From the IMG/VR virus record IMGVR_UViG_3300030616_000020, positions 1 to 64,000 of that record: DNA of 64,000 nucleotides; one strand, written 5' to 3'. Shown one piece after another: positions 36,805 through 43,678 of this stretch. The notes beneath the pieces are model-generated. The model worked only from the letters and a program-made list of their open reading frames with translations, had not been told where the DNA came from and searched no databases. The stretch is from a virus. The position numbers and the translations under genes were made by a program. Each line of letters begins with the position of its first letter. Within the stretch, counting starts at the first letter, position 1.

Positions 36805-36876
36805 CGTGAACACAGGAATTGAACCTGTAACCCATTGATTAGAAATCAATTGCTCTACCAGTTGAGCTAATTTACG
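36805..36876 (-). tRNA. tRNA-Arg (anticodon UCU)
   Basis: A complete cloverleaf on the - strand. Acceptor arms CGTAAAT and GTTCACG pair at 6 of 7 positions; D-arm stem GCTC/GAGC with an AACTGGTA loop; anticodon stem ATTGA/TCAAT around loop TTTCTAA, giving UCU; T-arm ACAGG-TTCAATT-CCTGT. CCA is not encoded. It reads AGA, a common codon in this AT-rich genome. The 24-bp repeat element at 36875-36898 abuts its 5' end. Confidence 0.85.
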
Positions 36877-36945
36877 AAGTAAGCGTTATCCTAGCTACCC
36901 TAATGTCTTAAAAATTGTAGAGAAAATGAGGAGTCTGTATCTATT

Positions 36946-37043
36946 AACTATAGAACCATAATCTATTTGCTTTACCAATTTGCATATTCCCCCATTGTAT
37001 TGTCAATGTATCGTGGGGGAAGTTGGACTCGAACCAACAAAGT
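36946..37043 (-). tRNA. Candidate circularly permuted tRNA (3' half before 5' half)
   Basis: On the - strand a canonical tRNA 3' half comes first (37014-37043: T-arm GTTGG-TTCGAGT-CCAAC, then TTCCCCC and A). After about 20 bases a canonical 5' half follows (36946-36993: GGGGGAA, D-arm with AAATTGGTAAA loop, and an ATAGA/TCTAT anticodon stem around TTATGGT). GGGGGAA pairs perfectly with TTCCCCC, so joining the halves in the variable loop gives one full tRNA; the apparent anticodon is AUG, an unusual His-type reading. No T-arm follows the 5' half. Alternative: two decayed tandem tRNAs of the same family. Confidence 0.5.
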
Positions 37044-37092
37044 CGAAGTAAGACTCGTTCTAGCTACTACAATTTAATTTTAAAGAACTTAA

Positions 37093-37170
37093 AAGGGACA
37101 TGAGGTTGATCAGACCTCAGCGTTCTGGTGGACTACTGCGGAGTAATTTACCATACTGAGCTTGTCCCTT
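37093..37170. ncRNA. tRNA-sized structured element D
   Basis: A 78-bp element closed by a perfect 8-bp stem (AAGGGACA at 37093-37100 with TGTCCCTT at 37163-37170). Next to the closing stem is a 6-bp, 7-nt-loop hairpin (37101-37119), placed like a T-arm stacked on an acceptor stem, but its loop lacks the TTCRA consensus. A TATGGTAAA stretch resembles a D-loop. No convincing anticodon arm. Strand is undecided. Confidence 0.45.
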
Positions 37171-37177
37171 TATGGGA

Positions 37178-37258
37178 AGCAGCACTGGTCAAGCCATGGC
37201 CATGGAATTCAACCCATCTCTATAAGGAGATTAGAAAGAAAAAAAGACCAGTGCTGCT
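37178..37258. ncRNA. tRNA-sized structured element C with 13-bp closing stem
   Basis: An 81-bp element whose ends form a perfect 13-bp stem (AGCAGCACTGGTC at 37178-37190; GACCAGTGCTGCT at 37246-37258). The interior contains a T/A-homopolymer tract, an ATGG-GTTGAATT-CCAT hairpin resembling a T-arm on the - strand, and a CCATGGCCATGG palindrome. End-pairing with a long perfect stem is the architecture of Ro60-binding Y RNAs. Strand is undecided. Confidence 0.5.
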
Positions 37259-37305
37259 AGGTAAATAATGTTAATGCGCAAACATTTATAATCATTTACC
37301 ACTAG

Positions 37306-37402
37306 CGGGGGAATAGGTCTATGAAACCCTAGTCCGAAGTAACTCTCTGAATAGCTACTGCTGACAGAGAAAGTATCTGAGAGTGTTTTTCAACATTCCC
37401 CC
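37306..37402 (-). ncRNA. tRNA-like element B
   Basis: A 97-bp element with the same acceptor pair as the permuted tRNA (GGGGGAA/TTCCCCC), a TGTT-GAAA-AACA hairpin in D-arm position, a stem ACTCTC/GAGAGT enclosing 30 bases instead of an anticodon arm, and a T-arm-like hairpin next to the 3' acceptor. The shared 24-bp motif (37335-37358) lies inside the enlarged central arm. A TATAAT box ends 6 bases upstream of the first G. It looks like a tRNA mimic rather than a decoding tRNA. Confidence 0.45.
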
Positions 37403-37425
37403 AAGTATTATAATATTTTAAAGAA

Positions 37426-37620
37426 CTATGCTTGATCTTTAAATAAAATCAATGCACTATACATTTCCACTTCAGGACCAACTGACTGTTGATATTTAAC
37501 ATCAACAGCTTTACTCCGGTATTCACTAACGCTCTCTCTTGAAATAACATGAGTTATTTCTTCTGCAAGATCATGTGGTGAATGAAATGGACCAACTGCC
37601 TTAACATTATCAAATTCCAT
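37426..37620 (-). CDS. Small protein inside the RNA cluster, unknown function
   Basis: A 64-aa protein from the ATG at 37620 (a longer frame starts at 37650 but runs through the upstream repeat). Sequence starts MEFDNVKAVGPFHSPHD and ends LILFKDQA; it looks like a compact alpha/beta domain with no known motif. It is the only protein gene between Ro60 and the tRNA-Arg and has the TTCTTTAAAATATTATA repeat directly upstream, as element B does. A role with the neighbouring RNAs is a guess from position. Confidence 0.5.
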   Translation of the reverse strand: MEFDNVKAVGPFHSPHDLAEEITHVISRESVSEYRSKAVDVKYQQSVGPEVEMYSALILFKDQA

Positions 37621-37645
37621 TATATAATATTTTAAAGAACAAAAA

Positions 37646-37724
37646 TGCAAAGAGAGGGGAGATTAAGAAAGACTGTAATCAATTTCAAGTCGAAGTAAGC
37701 CTTTCAATAGCCACTCTCTTTGCA
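37646..37724. ncRNA. tRNA-sized structured element A, adjacent to Ro60
   Basis: A 79-bp element closed by a perfect 11-bp stem (TGCAAAGAGAG at 37646-37656; CTCTCTTTGCA at 37714-37724), starting 32 bases from the Ro60 stop codon. It contains the 24-bp motif (37691-37714) at one end of the closing stem. Bacterial Y RNAs are usually encoded beside the Ro60 gene and have paired ends, so this is the best-placed Y RNA candidate. No canonical T-arm is seen. Confidence 0.5.
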
Positions 37725-37756
37725 AATATAGGTTAATTTCCGTATAGCGAAAACTG

Positions 37757-39412
37757 TTAGATAACAATTTTTTCAATTTCTTCAATGATCGCTTTGTAGC
37801 CTGCGCCACCTTCGGCAATCACATCAAAAATCTTTTCGCTCCATCCAGCAACCTGAGTCACACCGTAGTTCTTATTGAACACAGTGGTTCCATCAGTCTG
37901 ATGGATATTAACAGAAACTACCTTTGTAGCAGGGTATAGTTTCCTGAACTCTCTGAATGTTTCCTGAAATCTTCCGCTTCCTTTTCCGCTACCGGGAACA
38001 CCATACCATCTATTTTCTGCTCCAATAACCATATCGGAGAAAACAATGATATGATCAACAGGTGTTCTGCTGCTGATAAGTTCTTCAAAGAAAGTAAAGA
38101 TTCCATGTTCAGTTGCTCCTCCACAAGCACGACCTCTACTATAAATATCCCTTGTCATTTGAAGGATACTCATTTCACGGTCAAGCCTGTATTGGATCAG
38201 TCTGTCACCGAACAGTCCAACGTATACGCTAGGTTGCTTACTCAGAAGCATAGCAGCGAACAGGTTGGCAATATCGACCACAGTAGTCCTTGAGAGTACT
38301 GAGACAAGTGATGCTCCACCACCGTCTCCTCTCATAGACCCTGAATGGTCAATAAGGATAGCCACACGACCTTCCAATTCAGGAATGTTGTGGCAAGAAA
38401 GTTCGATTGCTGTTTCCAATGAAGTCAGAACACGGTTTTTCAGTCGAGTGAACTCTTCACGAGTTGCAACTCTGGTTTCAACTTCGTCCTCAAATACGAT
38501 TGAAGATGAGGTTCCTTCTTTAAGCTCATATCTCATATTGCTAATTTCAATATGAGCAGAGAGAAACCTGAAAGGCAGAAGCCTTGACTTATAAACCTTT
38601 TCCGGAATCACAAGTTGCCTTACAGCTTCATCTACTGAATCAGGAGCATAAAGAATAATATTCCTCAGGTTCCTGAGCAGGTTGAAGATAGGCATACCCT
38701 TGATGTTTCCGAGAACTGATTCAATAGCCTCTTGTTTGGCTACTTCAACAGTCTTCTGATCTTCTTTGGAAACTTTTCCAGCCTTCGACATCTCTTTTTC
38801 GAGAATCTTAGAACTGTAGAGTTTATCTATACCCTTTCCTCCTTCTTTCATAAGCAGACGAAAAGCTTCTGCATTTGTCTGAGTCGGAACAGGGTGAATC
38901 TGGTTCACAAGATCAATGAGAGAAATCTCCCTACCAAGCATTTTGTACTTATCAATCAGATAAGGATCAAGTGATTCAAGCTTGACTTTGAATCCCTTAC
39001 GCATAGCGTTAGGAACTCCTTTACCTTTCATGATATTCCTGTAGTAGGACAGAATTTCACTCATGTCATCAACACGGTTGATAACCTTATGATAGAATCT
39101 TGATGCCCACTCTTCTCCGGAAATTCTCGGAGCGAGTTCAGCAGCAAGTACGTGAGACGAACTCCTCATATTAGCTGCCATACGTGCATAGATAGCAGTC
39201 TTTGCTACGAACAAAGGATCAACTTGGAGTGCTGCCTTTCGGAAGCGATCCATGATCTCCTTTTCTTTTTCGTAGTAAGACTTCTGTACGAACGTAGTCA
39301 GCACAGTAGATACGAGTTCTTCTTTTGGATCAAGCTTATAAGCTGCTGATCCCATCTTGTTTACTTCAGAGGGAACGTGTTTTGTCTCCCTCTTGACGTT
39401 GTACTTCGCCAT
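37757..39412 (-). CDS. rsr: Ro60/Rsr RNA-binding protein (TROVE + VWA)
   Basis: A 551-aa protein of Ro60 size and plan. Residues about 30-345 form the helical TROVE ring, including a GKGVPNAMRKGF stretch typical of the family; residues about 346-551 are a VWA domain with a MIDAS motif D355-H-S357-G-S359, a later Thr (GGATEHG) and Asp (FSDMV). Ro60 binds misfolded RNAs in its ring and Y RNAs on its outer face; in bacteria a Y RNA can link it to nucleases. The gene is directly upstream of the tRNA-like RNA cluster, the typical rsr-Y RNA arrangement. Recognition is strong; its use by the phage is unknown. Confidence 0.88.
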   Translation of the reverse strand: MAKYNVKRETKHVPSEVNKMGSAAYKLDPKEELVSTVLTTFVQKSYYEKEKEIMDRFRKAALQVDPLFVAKTAIYARMAANMRSSSHVLAAELAPRISGEEWASRFYHKVINRVDDMSEILSYYRNIMKGKGVPNAMRKGFKVKLESLDPYLIDKYKMLGREISLIDLVNQIHPVPTQTNAEAFRLLMKEGGKGIDKLYSSKILEKEMSKAGKVSKEDQKTVEVAKQEAIESVLGNIKGMPIFNLLRNLRNIILYAPDSVDEAVRQLVIPEKVYKSRLLPFRFLSAHIEISNMRYELKEGTSSSIVFEDEVETRVATREEFTRLKNRVLTSLETAIELSCHNIPELEGRVAILIDHSGSMRGDGGGASLVSVLSRTTVVDIANLFAAMLLSKQPSVYVGLFGDRLIQYRLDREMSILQMTRDIYSRGRACGGATEHGIFTFFEELISSRTPVDHIIVFSDMVIGAENRWYGVPGSGKGSGRFQETFREFRKLYPATKVVSVNIHQTDGTTVFNKNYGVTQVAGWSEKIFDVIAEGGAGYKAIIEEIEKIVI

Positions 39413-39460
39413 GAGAAATGGTTTTAAAAGATTGCTACTAAGTTAATTAGAGGATGTGAA

Positions 39461-40042
39461 TTATCGGCTGCGCTTCACGGTGCGCAAAAGGAACTCTTTC
39501 GTCCTTGGTATCTCTGTTGCAGCTCTGGCATTTGCTGCAAGAACATTTACCGGGAGTAAGGGAACCTTTGACAAGTAATACGGACTCTTGAGCCACTCTT
39601 CGTATTGCATGTTACCTCTTGCGTTGTTACATTTTTTACAACTCGTAATGAGGTTGACAGGAATACTTGGACCCATTTCCTCCCATAGAACCACATGGTC
39701 TACAGTCATTGGAACATTATCCGCATTACAGTATCTACAGGTGAAATCGTCTCTGCGAAACACCTCCCACATCGTTTTTTGTTCGATCTGTCGGGTAGAC
39801 TTTCGCAGGATAACCTTTTTGCCTTTAACCATTCCTTCAGTCTCTTTGAGGTCAGATTGACGAACAATCTGTTGCCACTCATCGAGAGTAGGGAACAAAA
39901 CTTGCATATGTTCGAGTATGGACTCATCAGGAAGAACTATGATGATATTTTCTTCTTCTGATCCATAGACCACACCTACAATTTCTAATTGTGTACCGAT
40001 TGACAGTACATCAAAATGTTCAAACTTTCTCTTTATCATCAT
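39461..40042 (-). CDS. HNH endonuclease
   Basis: A 193-aa protein from the ATG at 40042, chosen because it follows a strong GGAAAGGAGG site; the frame extends 43 codons further into purA. The C-terminal half holds an HNH fold: FTCRYC as first zinc-type CxxC, MTVDHVV with the catalytic His, then CKKCNNARGN with the second CxxC and the Asn. The N-terminal half is a beta-rich unknown domain. It overlaps the purA end by 23 bases. Small HNH enzymes in phages act as homing or packaging nucleases; which applies here is not clear. Confidence 0.78.
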   Translation of the reverse strand: MMIKRKFEHFDVLSIGTQLEIVGVVYGSEEENIIIVLPDESILEHMQVLFPTLDEWQQIVRQSDLKETEGMVKGKKVILRKSTRQIEQKTMWEVFRRDDFTCRYCNADNVPMTVDHVVLWEEMGPSIPVNLITSCKKCNNARGNMQYEEWLKSPYYLSKVPLLPVNVLAANARAATEIPRTKEFLLRTVKRSR

Positions 40043-41192
40043 AATTTCCTCCTTTCCATTTTTCAAGTTCGTTTTTTGGAGAACGGCTAAGATAGATATT
40101 TTCTGAGAACCCAAGAGACTTTGCAACATTTGCCACAAAATCTGTTTCATTCTCACAGGTATGTAGATCACCGTCCTCTTTGTATATCCACTGTACCATT
40201 TGATCCAGACAGGTTATTACCAGACGTTCTTCCTGAACTCTTTTGATATTCTTCCTGTCATGTTTTATAGCATACTTCAATAGATCAAGGTCCAGAATAC
40301 TTCTACGAAATGGTCCCTGCCACTTATTTTCTTCGTTTGTTTCAGTCTCAAGATTTATAAGTGTAAAGGGTTCATCCTCATTGGTCATTGGTCCTGCTCC
40401 ATGACGGGTTTGGTACGCTCTTGTAACATACCACACTTCATCGTAGTGGTATATAAAGTTATCCAATCGCTTCCGTCCCACATTTGAACGTGTAACGTGT
40501 GGAAAGAATCCAATATCCTGATCGAGGAGTAGACCTTGTGAGCCTTCATATATAGTATTCGGATAAGATGGAACGTCAGTATCCCCAACAACTGTAATAA
40601 CTTCGTTAGGAAACTTAGATTCCGAGTTCAACACACTGACAGCTTCTAAAAAGTCTGTTGTATCTACAGGAGATTTGTAGAACAGACCATAATACTTAGC
40701 TACCTGCTCAAGCTTGATCACCAGAACAGAAGGATTAAAGAGGTCTGAAACTCTTAGATGAAAATGGTTACTCTCTCTTTCAAGAGTTTCACCAAATCCA
40801 ACTCCGCAGGTTCCATGCATCTTCTCAACTTCTGCTTTCTGATTAAAGTTTATGTCATAGGGGGTAGTTACTGGACAATCTTCATGCAAGTAAACTTTGA
40901 TACCATCAAAGTCTTCTTTCATTAAATCTACTAGATCAGCTAATTCATTTAGAAATCCAACAGGTTCAAAAGTGCAATGCTTAGACCAGTAAGTAGGACA
41001 TCCTTGTAAAGTTCCACTACCGAAATTAACAAAGGAGTGTTTACGATTTCTCTCATCAACTACTGCATGACCAGCTTGATGTCCTCCTGAGTATCTTACG
41101 ACAAGTGGTTTTTTAAGAATAGAAGAAAGGTATGATACTACCATACCTTTCCCCTCATCTCCGAAACCGAGTCCGATAACGGCTGCTCTCAT
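40020..41192 (-). CDS. purA: Adenylosuccinate synthetase
   Basis: A 390-aa protein slightly shorter than bacterial PurA (about 430). It has the GTP/IMP-binding GDEGKG loop with the catalytic Asp12, GGHQAGH with the general-acid His (the usual Asn is Gln), EGSQGLLLD and a HVTRSN stretch at the place of PurA's VTSSN. PurA converts IMP and aspartate to adenylosuccinate, feeding adenine nucleotide synthesis. Retention of Asp12, and no visible companion dATP hydrolase, favour ordinary PurA over the PurZ enzyme that makes 2-aminoadenine. An ATGA overlap couples it to the upstream 68-aa gene. Confidence 0.85.
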   Translation of the reverse strand: MRAAVIGLGFGDEGKGMVVSYLSSILKKPLVVRYSGGHQAGHAVVDERNRKHSFVNFGSGTLQGCPTYWSKHCTFEPVGFLNELADLVDLMKEDFDGIKVYLHEDCPVTTPYDINFNQKAEVEKMHGTCGVGFGETLERESNHFHLRVSDLFNPSVLVIKLEQVAKYYGLFYKSPVDTTDFLEAVSVLNSESKFPNEVITVVGDTDVPSYPNTIYEGSQGLLLDQDIGFFPHVTRSNVGRKRLDNFIYHYDEVWYVTRAYQTRHGAGPMTNEDEPFTLINLETETNEENKWQGPFRRSILDLDLLKYAIKHDRKNIKRVQEERLVITCLDQMVQWIYKEDGDLHTCENETDFVANVAKSLGFSENIYLSRSPKNELEKWKGGNYDDKEKV

Positions 41193-41395
41193 ACAGAACC
41201 TTTTCTTTCTTCAATCATCTCCAAAACAAGTTGAAGACGATAAGTACAGTCAGCCATAATTTCTCTGAGAGTAGCTGCTTCAATGTCATCGTTCTCGTAC
41301 TCTATGGTATTATACCATGCGGTAAATTCTTCCATAAAGCGTTTCGAGTCTTTCTTGATCAGCTCTTGCTGTTCTGAATAGCTTGGATTTCCCAT
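41189..41395 (-). CDS. Small helical protein upstream of purA
   Basis: A 68-aa acidic, wholly helical-looking protein. It ends in a 4-base overlap with the purA start, so the two are translationally coupled, and it starts 2 bases after the VWA gene stop. No motif recognised. Possibly a small partner or toxin/antitoxin-size regulator, without direct evidence. Confidence 0.55.
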   Translation of the reverse strand: MGNPSYSEQQELIKKDSKRFMEEFTAWYNTIEYENDDIEAATLREIMADCTYRLQLVLEMIEERKGSV

Positions 41396-41397
41396 AA

Positions 41398-42255
41398 TTA
41401 AAGCATTTCTTCGTTTGGAACATCTGTTTCGGGATCATCTTCTTTACTATCAGAGGTGTCCTTACCTGAGACAATTGAAGCAATAATCCCACTCACATGA
41501 TCAGAACTCTGAACAACAATCAAATTGTCTCCTAAGAGTTCTTTCCAGTGACTTACAACATCCTGTCGTTTTCCAGAATGGGTTTCAGAGATATGAATAT
41601 GATATACATGGTACATCTTCCTTGCTTCTTCCAGAAGATCAGAAGATTTCACTGTATCATCATATTGACCTTTTCCCATAATACCTTTGAGAACAGGACC
41701 GGGAACTTCAGGAAGATTCTTCTCATCACCTATTGTAAAGAGAAATCCCTTCTGTTCACGCTTTTCAAAACAATCAATTTGAGTATGACGGGCAGCGAAG
41801 TACCAAGCTAACATATAGCTCTCACCATCGTTACCGCCTCCACCACCTTCAAGGTAGGTATCTTGTAGCCACTTGTCCAAAAGTTCATCTGAACTCTCGA
41901 ATTGTCCAACCTGCAAGGGAGAACGATCATATACATGATCACCGATTCCCACAAATAGAACCTGTGGATCGGGTTCACCAGACTTAATAATGGTGTCCAT
42001 CATAGTAGGAAGACCTTCTTTGATCATATGATCTGGAACTGATCCCATTGATCCTGTAACATCCAATGCTACGATGATTGCAACAGATTTAGGATGTTCT
42101 TCTGAATCTCTGGACTCTCTATATTCCAATCCTACGGTAGTCATCTCACGAGTAACTGCTTTACTCTTGAAGTTTTCTGTCAGAGAATTAGTCATCATCC
42201 CTGTTACCGCAGCTCTCTCCATTCGAGTGCTGTACGAATATGAACCTCTACCCAT
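41398..42255 (-). CDS. VWA-domain protein
   Basis: A 285-aa protein. Residues about 57-250 form a von Willebrand A domain with a MIDAS-type motif D65-V-T67-G-S69 and a Gly-rich loop (EGGGGGNDGES) near the second metal-binding site. The N-terminal 50 residues are polar and helical; the C-terminus is acidic (DSKEDDPETD). VWA domains mediate metal-dependent protein contacts. It is the second VWA protein in the window besides Ro60. It overlaps the upstream coiled-coil gene by one base, so the two may form a complex. No enzymatic domain is visible. Confidence 0.7.
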   Translation of the reverse strand: MGRGSYSYSTRMERAAVTGMMTNSLTENFKSKAVTREMTTVGLEYRESRDSEEHPKSVAIIVALDVTGSMGSVPDHMIKEGLPTMMDTIIKSGEPDPQVLFVGIGDHVYDRSPLQVGQFESSDELLDKWLQDTYLEGGGGGNDGESYMLAWYFAARHTQIDCFEKREQKGFLFTIGDEKNLPEVPGPVLKGIMGKGQYDDTVKSSDLLEEARKMYHVYHIHISETHSGKRQDVVSHWKELLGDNLIVVQSSDHVSGIIASIVSGKDTSDSKEDDPETDVPNEEML

Positions 42256-42617
42256 TACGCAGTTCCTCCAAACAGGTAAGTATACCTCTTTCTTGCAATT
42301 TCAAGTTTGATCTCAAGATTGCGAAGTTTCACACCAAGTTCAAGGTCTTTTGCTACATACTCTTTTGAGTCAAAATCACTCGCAAGAGTCAGGTTCATAG
42401 CATTTGTTGGAGACAAATCCAGCATATTGTCCTGTTCCCTCAACATACGCTTCATCTCGACCTCAAGGTCTTCGATTTCACGCTTGTAAATTAACTGTGC
42501 GTCCTCAATGATAGAGTCTGCACGGTCCTTCCTGATCTTCGCATTATTGCGATACAAGGAATCTTTGAATGCACCGCCTTGTACTTCGACAGCACCTTGT
42601 TCTACTTCTTCCGCCAT
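42255..42617 (-). CDS. Coiled-coil protein, unknown function
   Basis: A 120-aa protein with a long charged heptad-like helix at residues 28-65 (IEDAQLIYKREIEDLEVEMK and on) and a second helix at 85-112. No catalytic residues. It shares its last base with the VWA gene start (an ATG/TAA-type overlap), pointing to stoichiometric expression with that protein. Confidence 0.6.
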   Translation of the reverse strand: MAEEVEQGAVEVQGGAFKDSLYRNNAKIRKDRADSIIEDAQLIYKREIEDLEVEMKRMLREQDNMLDLSPTNAMNLTLASDFDSKEYVAKDLELGVKLRNLEIKLEIARKRYTYLFGGTA

Positions 42618-42634
42618 TTTTTTGGTTTTAATTA

Positions 42635-43003
42635 TTAGACTTCGACCATTACAGGTCTTTTGTTTACAGCTTTTAAATGCTGTCTTTCTTTCTTCATCAC
42701 CGAAATTATGTAATTCTTTGCTGATACGGTAGAGATTAGTCTGAACATAAATACAATTTTTCCTGTATACTTCAGACCTACAGTTCTATCAGGATATTCT
42801 GAGAGTTCCCAATAAAGGGGATATCCTCTACGTGCGAACGACCCGAACATTGATCCGGTAGAGGGATTTTGACCGAGGTAGAACTTATCTCTTATCTTAA
42901 AAATAGGAATTCCGGTGGCTTTATTTGCTCCTGAATAAAATCCTACAAGTTCGGCAATCTCTCCACCATCAAAAAGGACTTGATATTTTCTTATCTCTTT
43001 CAT
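42635..43003 (-). CDS. Small protein, unknown function
   Basis: A 122-aa protein from the ATG at 43003 (MKEIRKYQVLF). The frame reaches 43081 but that start lies inside the terminator hairpin at 43044-43078, so the shorter form is preferred. Middle region is beta/aromatic (KFYLGQNPSTGSMFGSF), C-terminus basic. No recognised family. Confidence 0.6.
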   Translation of the reverse strand: MKEIRKYQVLFDGGEIAELVGFYSGANKATGIPIFKIRDKFYLGQNPSTGSMFGSFARRGYPLYWELSEYPDRTVGLKYTGKIVFMFRLISTVSAKNYIISVMKKERQHLKAVNKRPVMVEV

Positions 43004-43037
43004 TTTTAATGGTTTATAAGAGTTTAACGTTAGGTTC

Positions 43038-43078
43038 TTAAAACTGAGTGGTACTAACAATACTGCTTTCCCACTCAG
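43038..43078 (-). terminator. Rho-independent terminator
   Basis: Arms CTGAGTGG (43044-43051) and CCACTCAG (43071-43078) form a perfect 8-bp stem with a 19-base loop, followed on the - strand by TTTTAAG. It lies between the 43101-43472 gene and the next gene downstream and splits the leftward operon. Confidence 0.6.
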
Positions 43079-43100
43079 CACCTACTAAGCGAAAGTAGTA

Positions 43101-43472
43101 TTATTCTCCTGAGTCGGGAGCCTTATCAGCAACCGATTCAGATTCCGGAGTAACATCCTTCTCGACTTTAATACCGAGATAGGTCTCAGCAATATAGTCC
43201 AGATCATCTCCGGTAGCAATTTTCCACTTGAGGGTATCATCCTCTGTCTTCATGATCAGAAGCAAAGACTTCTCATCACACATGGTACGGACTTTTCCCA
43301 TCTTTCCTTTGACAGAACGAAGGGAAACAGGACCATCTGACTTGATCTTGTCAGCGTACATCATTCCTGTAACACGAAAGGCAATTTCGCTTTCACTCAG
43401 GAATGCACCGTCACCGTTGGCTTCTGCTACCAGAGCCTTACCAATATATTCTTCAACTTGGCTTTCAAACAT
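43101..43472 (-). CDS. Small acidic protein, unknown function
   Basis: A 123-aa protein with an alpha/beta-looking core (residues 1-95) and a disordered acidic tail (PESESVADKAPDSGE). The core includes VSLRSVKGKMGKVRTM, a basic strand-turn. An acidic tail on a small phage protein of the replication side can mark a DNA-binding or DNA-mimic protein, but nothing specific is recognised. A terminator follows. Confidence 0.6.
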   Translation of the reverse strand: MFESQVEEYIGKALVAEANGDGAFLSESEIAFRVTGMMYADKIKSDGPVSLRSVKGKMGKVRTMCDEKSLLLIMKTEDDTLKWKIATGDDLDYIAETYLGIKVEKDVTPESESVADKAPDSGE

Positions 43473-43477
43473 TTGAA

Positions 43478-43657
43478 TTATTTTTTAAAGGTTAAAATTA
43501 CTTTAGATGCACAATCATCACAGAGATCAATCTTGATAAGCATTTTGTGCTTATAATTATACTTATCCATGACTCGCATCCACCTGTAAGGAGAAACAGG
43601 GTTATCACTAGAGTCTTTCTCCATACAGTTATCACAAATTCGTGTCTTCTTGGTCAT
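43478..43657 (-). CDS. Small zinc-ribbon protein
   Basis: A 59-aa protein beginning MTKKTRICDNC, with an AGAAGAA ribosome-binding stretch 2 bases upstream. Two CxxC pairs (CDNC near residue 8; CDDC near residue 47) indicate a zinc ribbon. It ends 5 bases before the next gene start, and starts 22 bases after the UDG stop. Single-domain zinc ribbons of this kind often serve as nucleic-acid or protein adaptors. Confidence 0.62.
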   Translation of the reverse strand: MTKKTRICDNCMEKDSSDNPVSPYRWMRVMDKYNYKHKMLIKIDLCDDCASKVILTFKK

Positions 43658-43678
43658 TTCTTCTTTGTACTCATATAA

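Larger units (their letters stand above)
37070..37642 (-). promoter_or_regulatory. Three copies of a TTCTTTAAAAT leader, candidate promoters
   Basis: On the - strand GTTCTTTAAAAT occurs at about 37621-37642, 37406-37426 and 37070-37088, before the 64-aa gene, before element B, and before the 3' half of the permuted tRNA. Two copies continue into an AT-rich TATTATA tract; the one before B includes TATAAT. Position before each unit suggests promoters for this cluster. It does not match the usual Bacteroidota TAnnTTTG box well. Confidence 0.4.
36875..37714. repeat. 24-bp motif, four copies with fixed spacing
   Basis: Copies at 36875-36898, 37044-37067, 37335-37358 and 37691-37714. On the + strand each reads CGAAGTAA, nine variable bases, then TAGCTAC (TAGCCAC in the last); on the - strand GTAGCTA-N9-TTACTTCG. 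The ends can pair weakly (AGTA/TACT, kept as AGT/ACT in the last copy). Three copies lie in tRNA-like elements and one abuts the tRNA-Arg 5' end. No copy was noticed elsewhere in the window. Confidence 0.75.

Noticed and set aside
36946-37067. Group I intron or small self-cleaving ribozyme explaining the interrupted tRNA
   Set aside because: The inserted stretches are far too short for a group I intron and I see no hammerhead, pistol or twister core motifs.
36805-37760. CRISPR array
   Set aside because: The four motif copies are unevenly spaced (about 170-360 bases) and sit inside different structured elements, not between uniform spacers.
40020-41192. PurZ (2-aminoadenine biosynthesis) identity
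   Set aside because: The catalytic Asp is kept, and no companion dATPase or PolA-type polymerase is visible; the polymerase here is family B.
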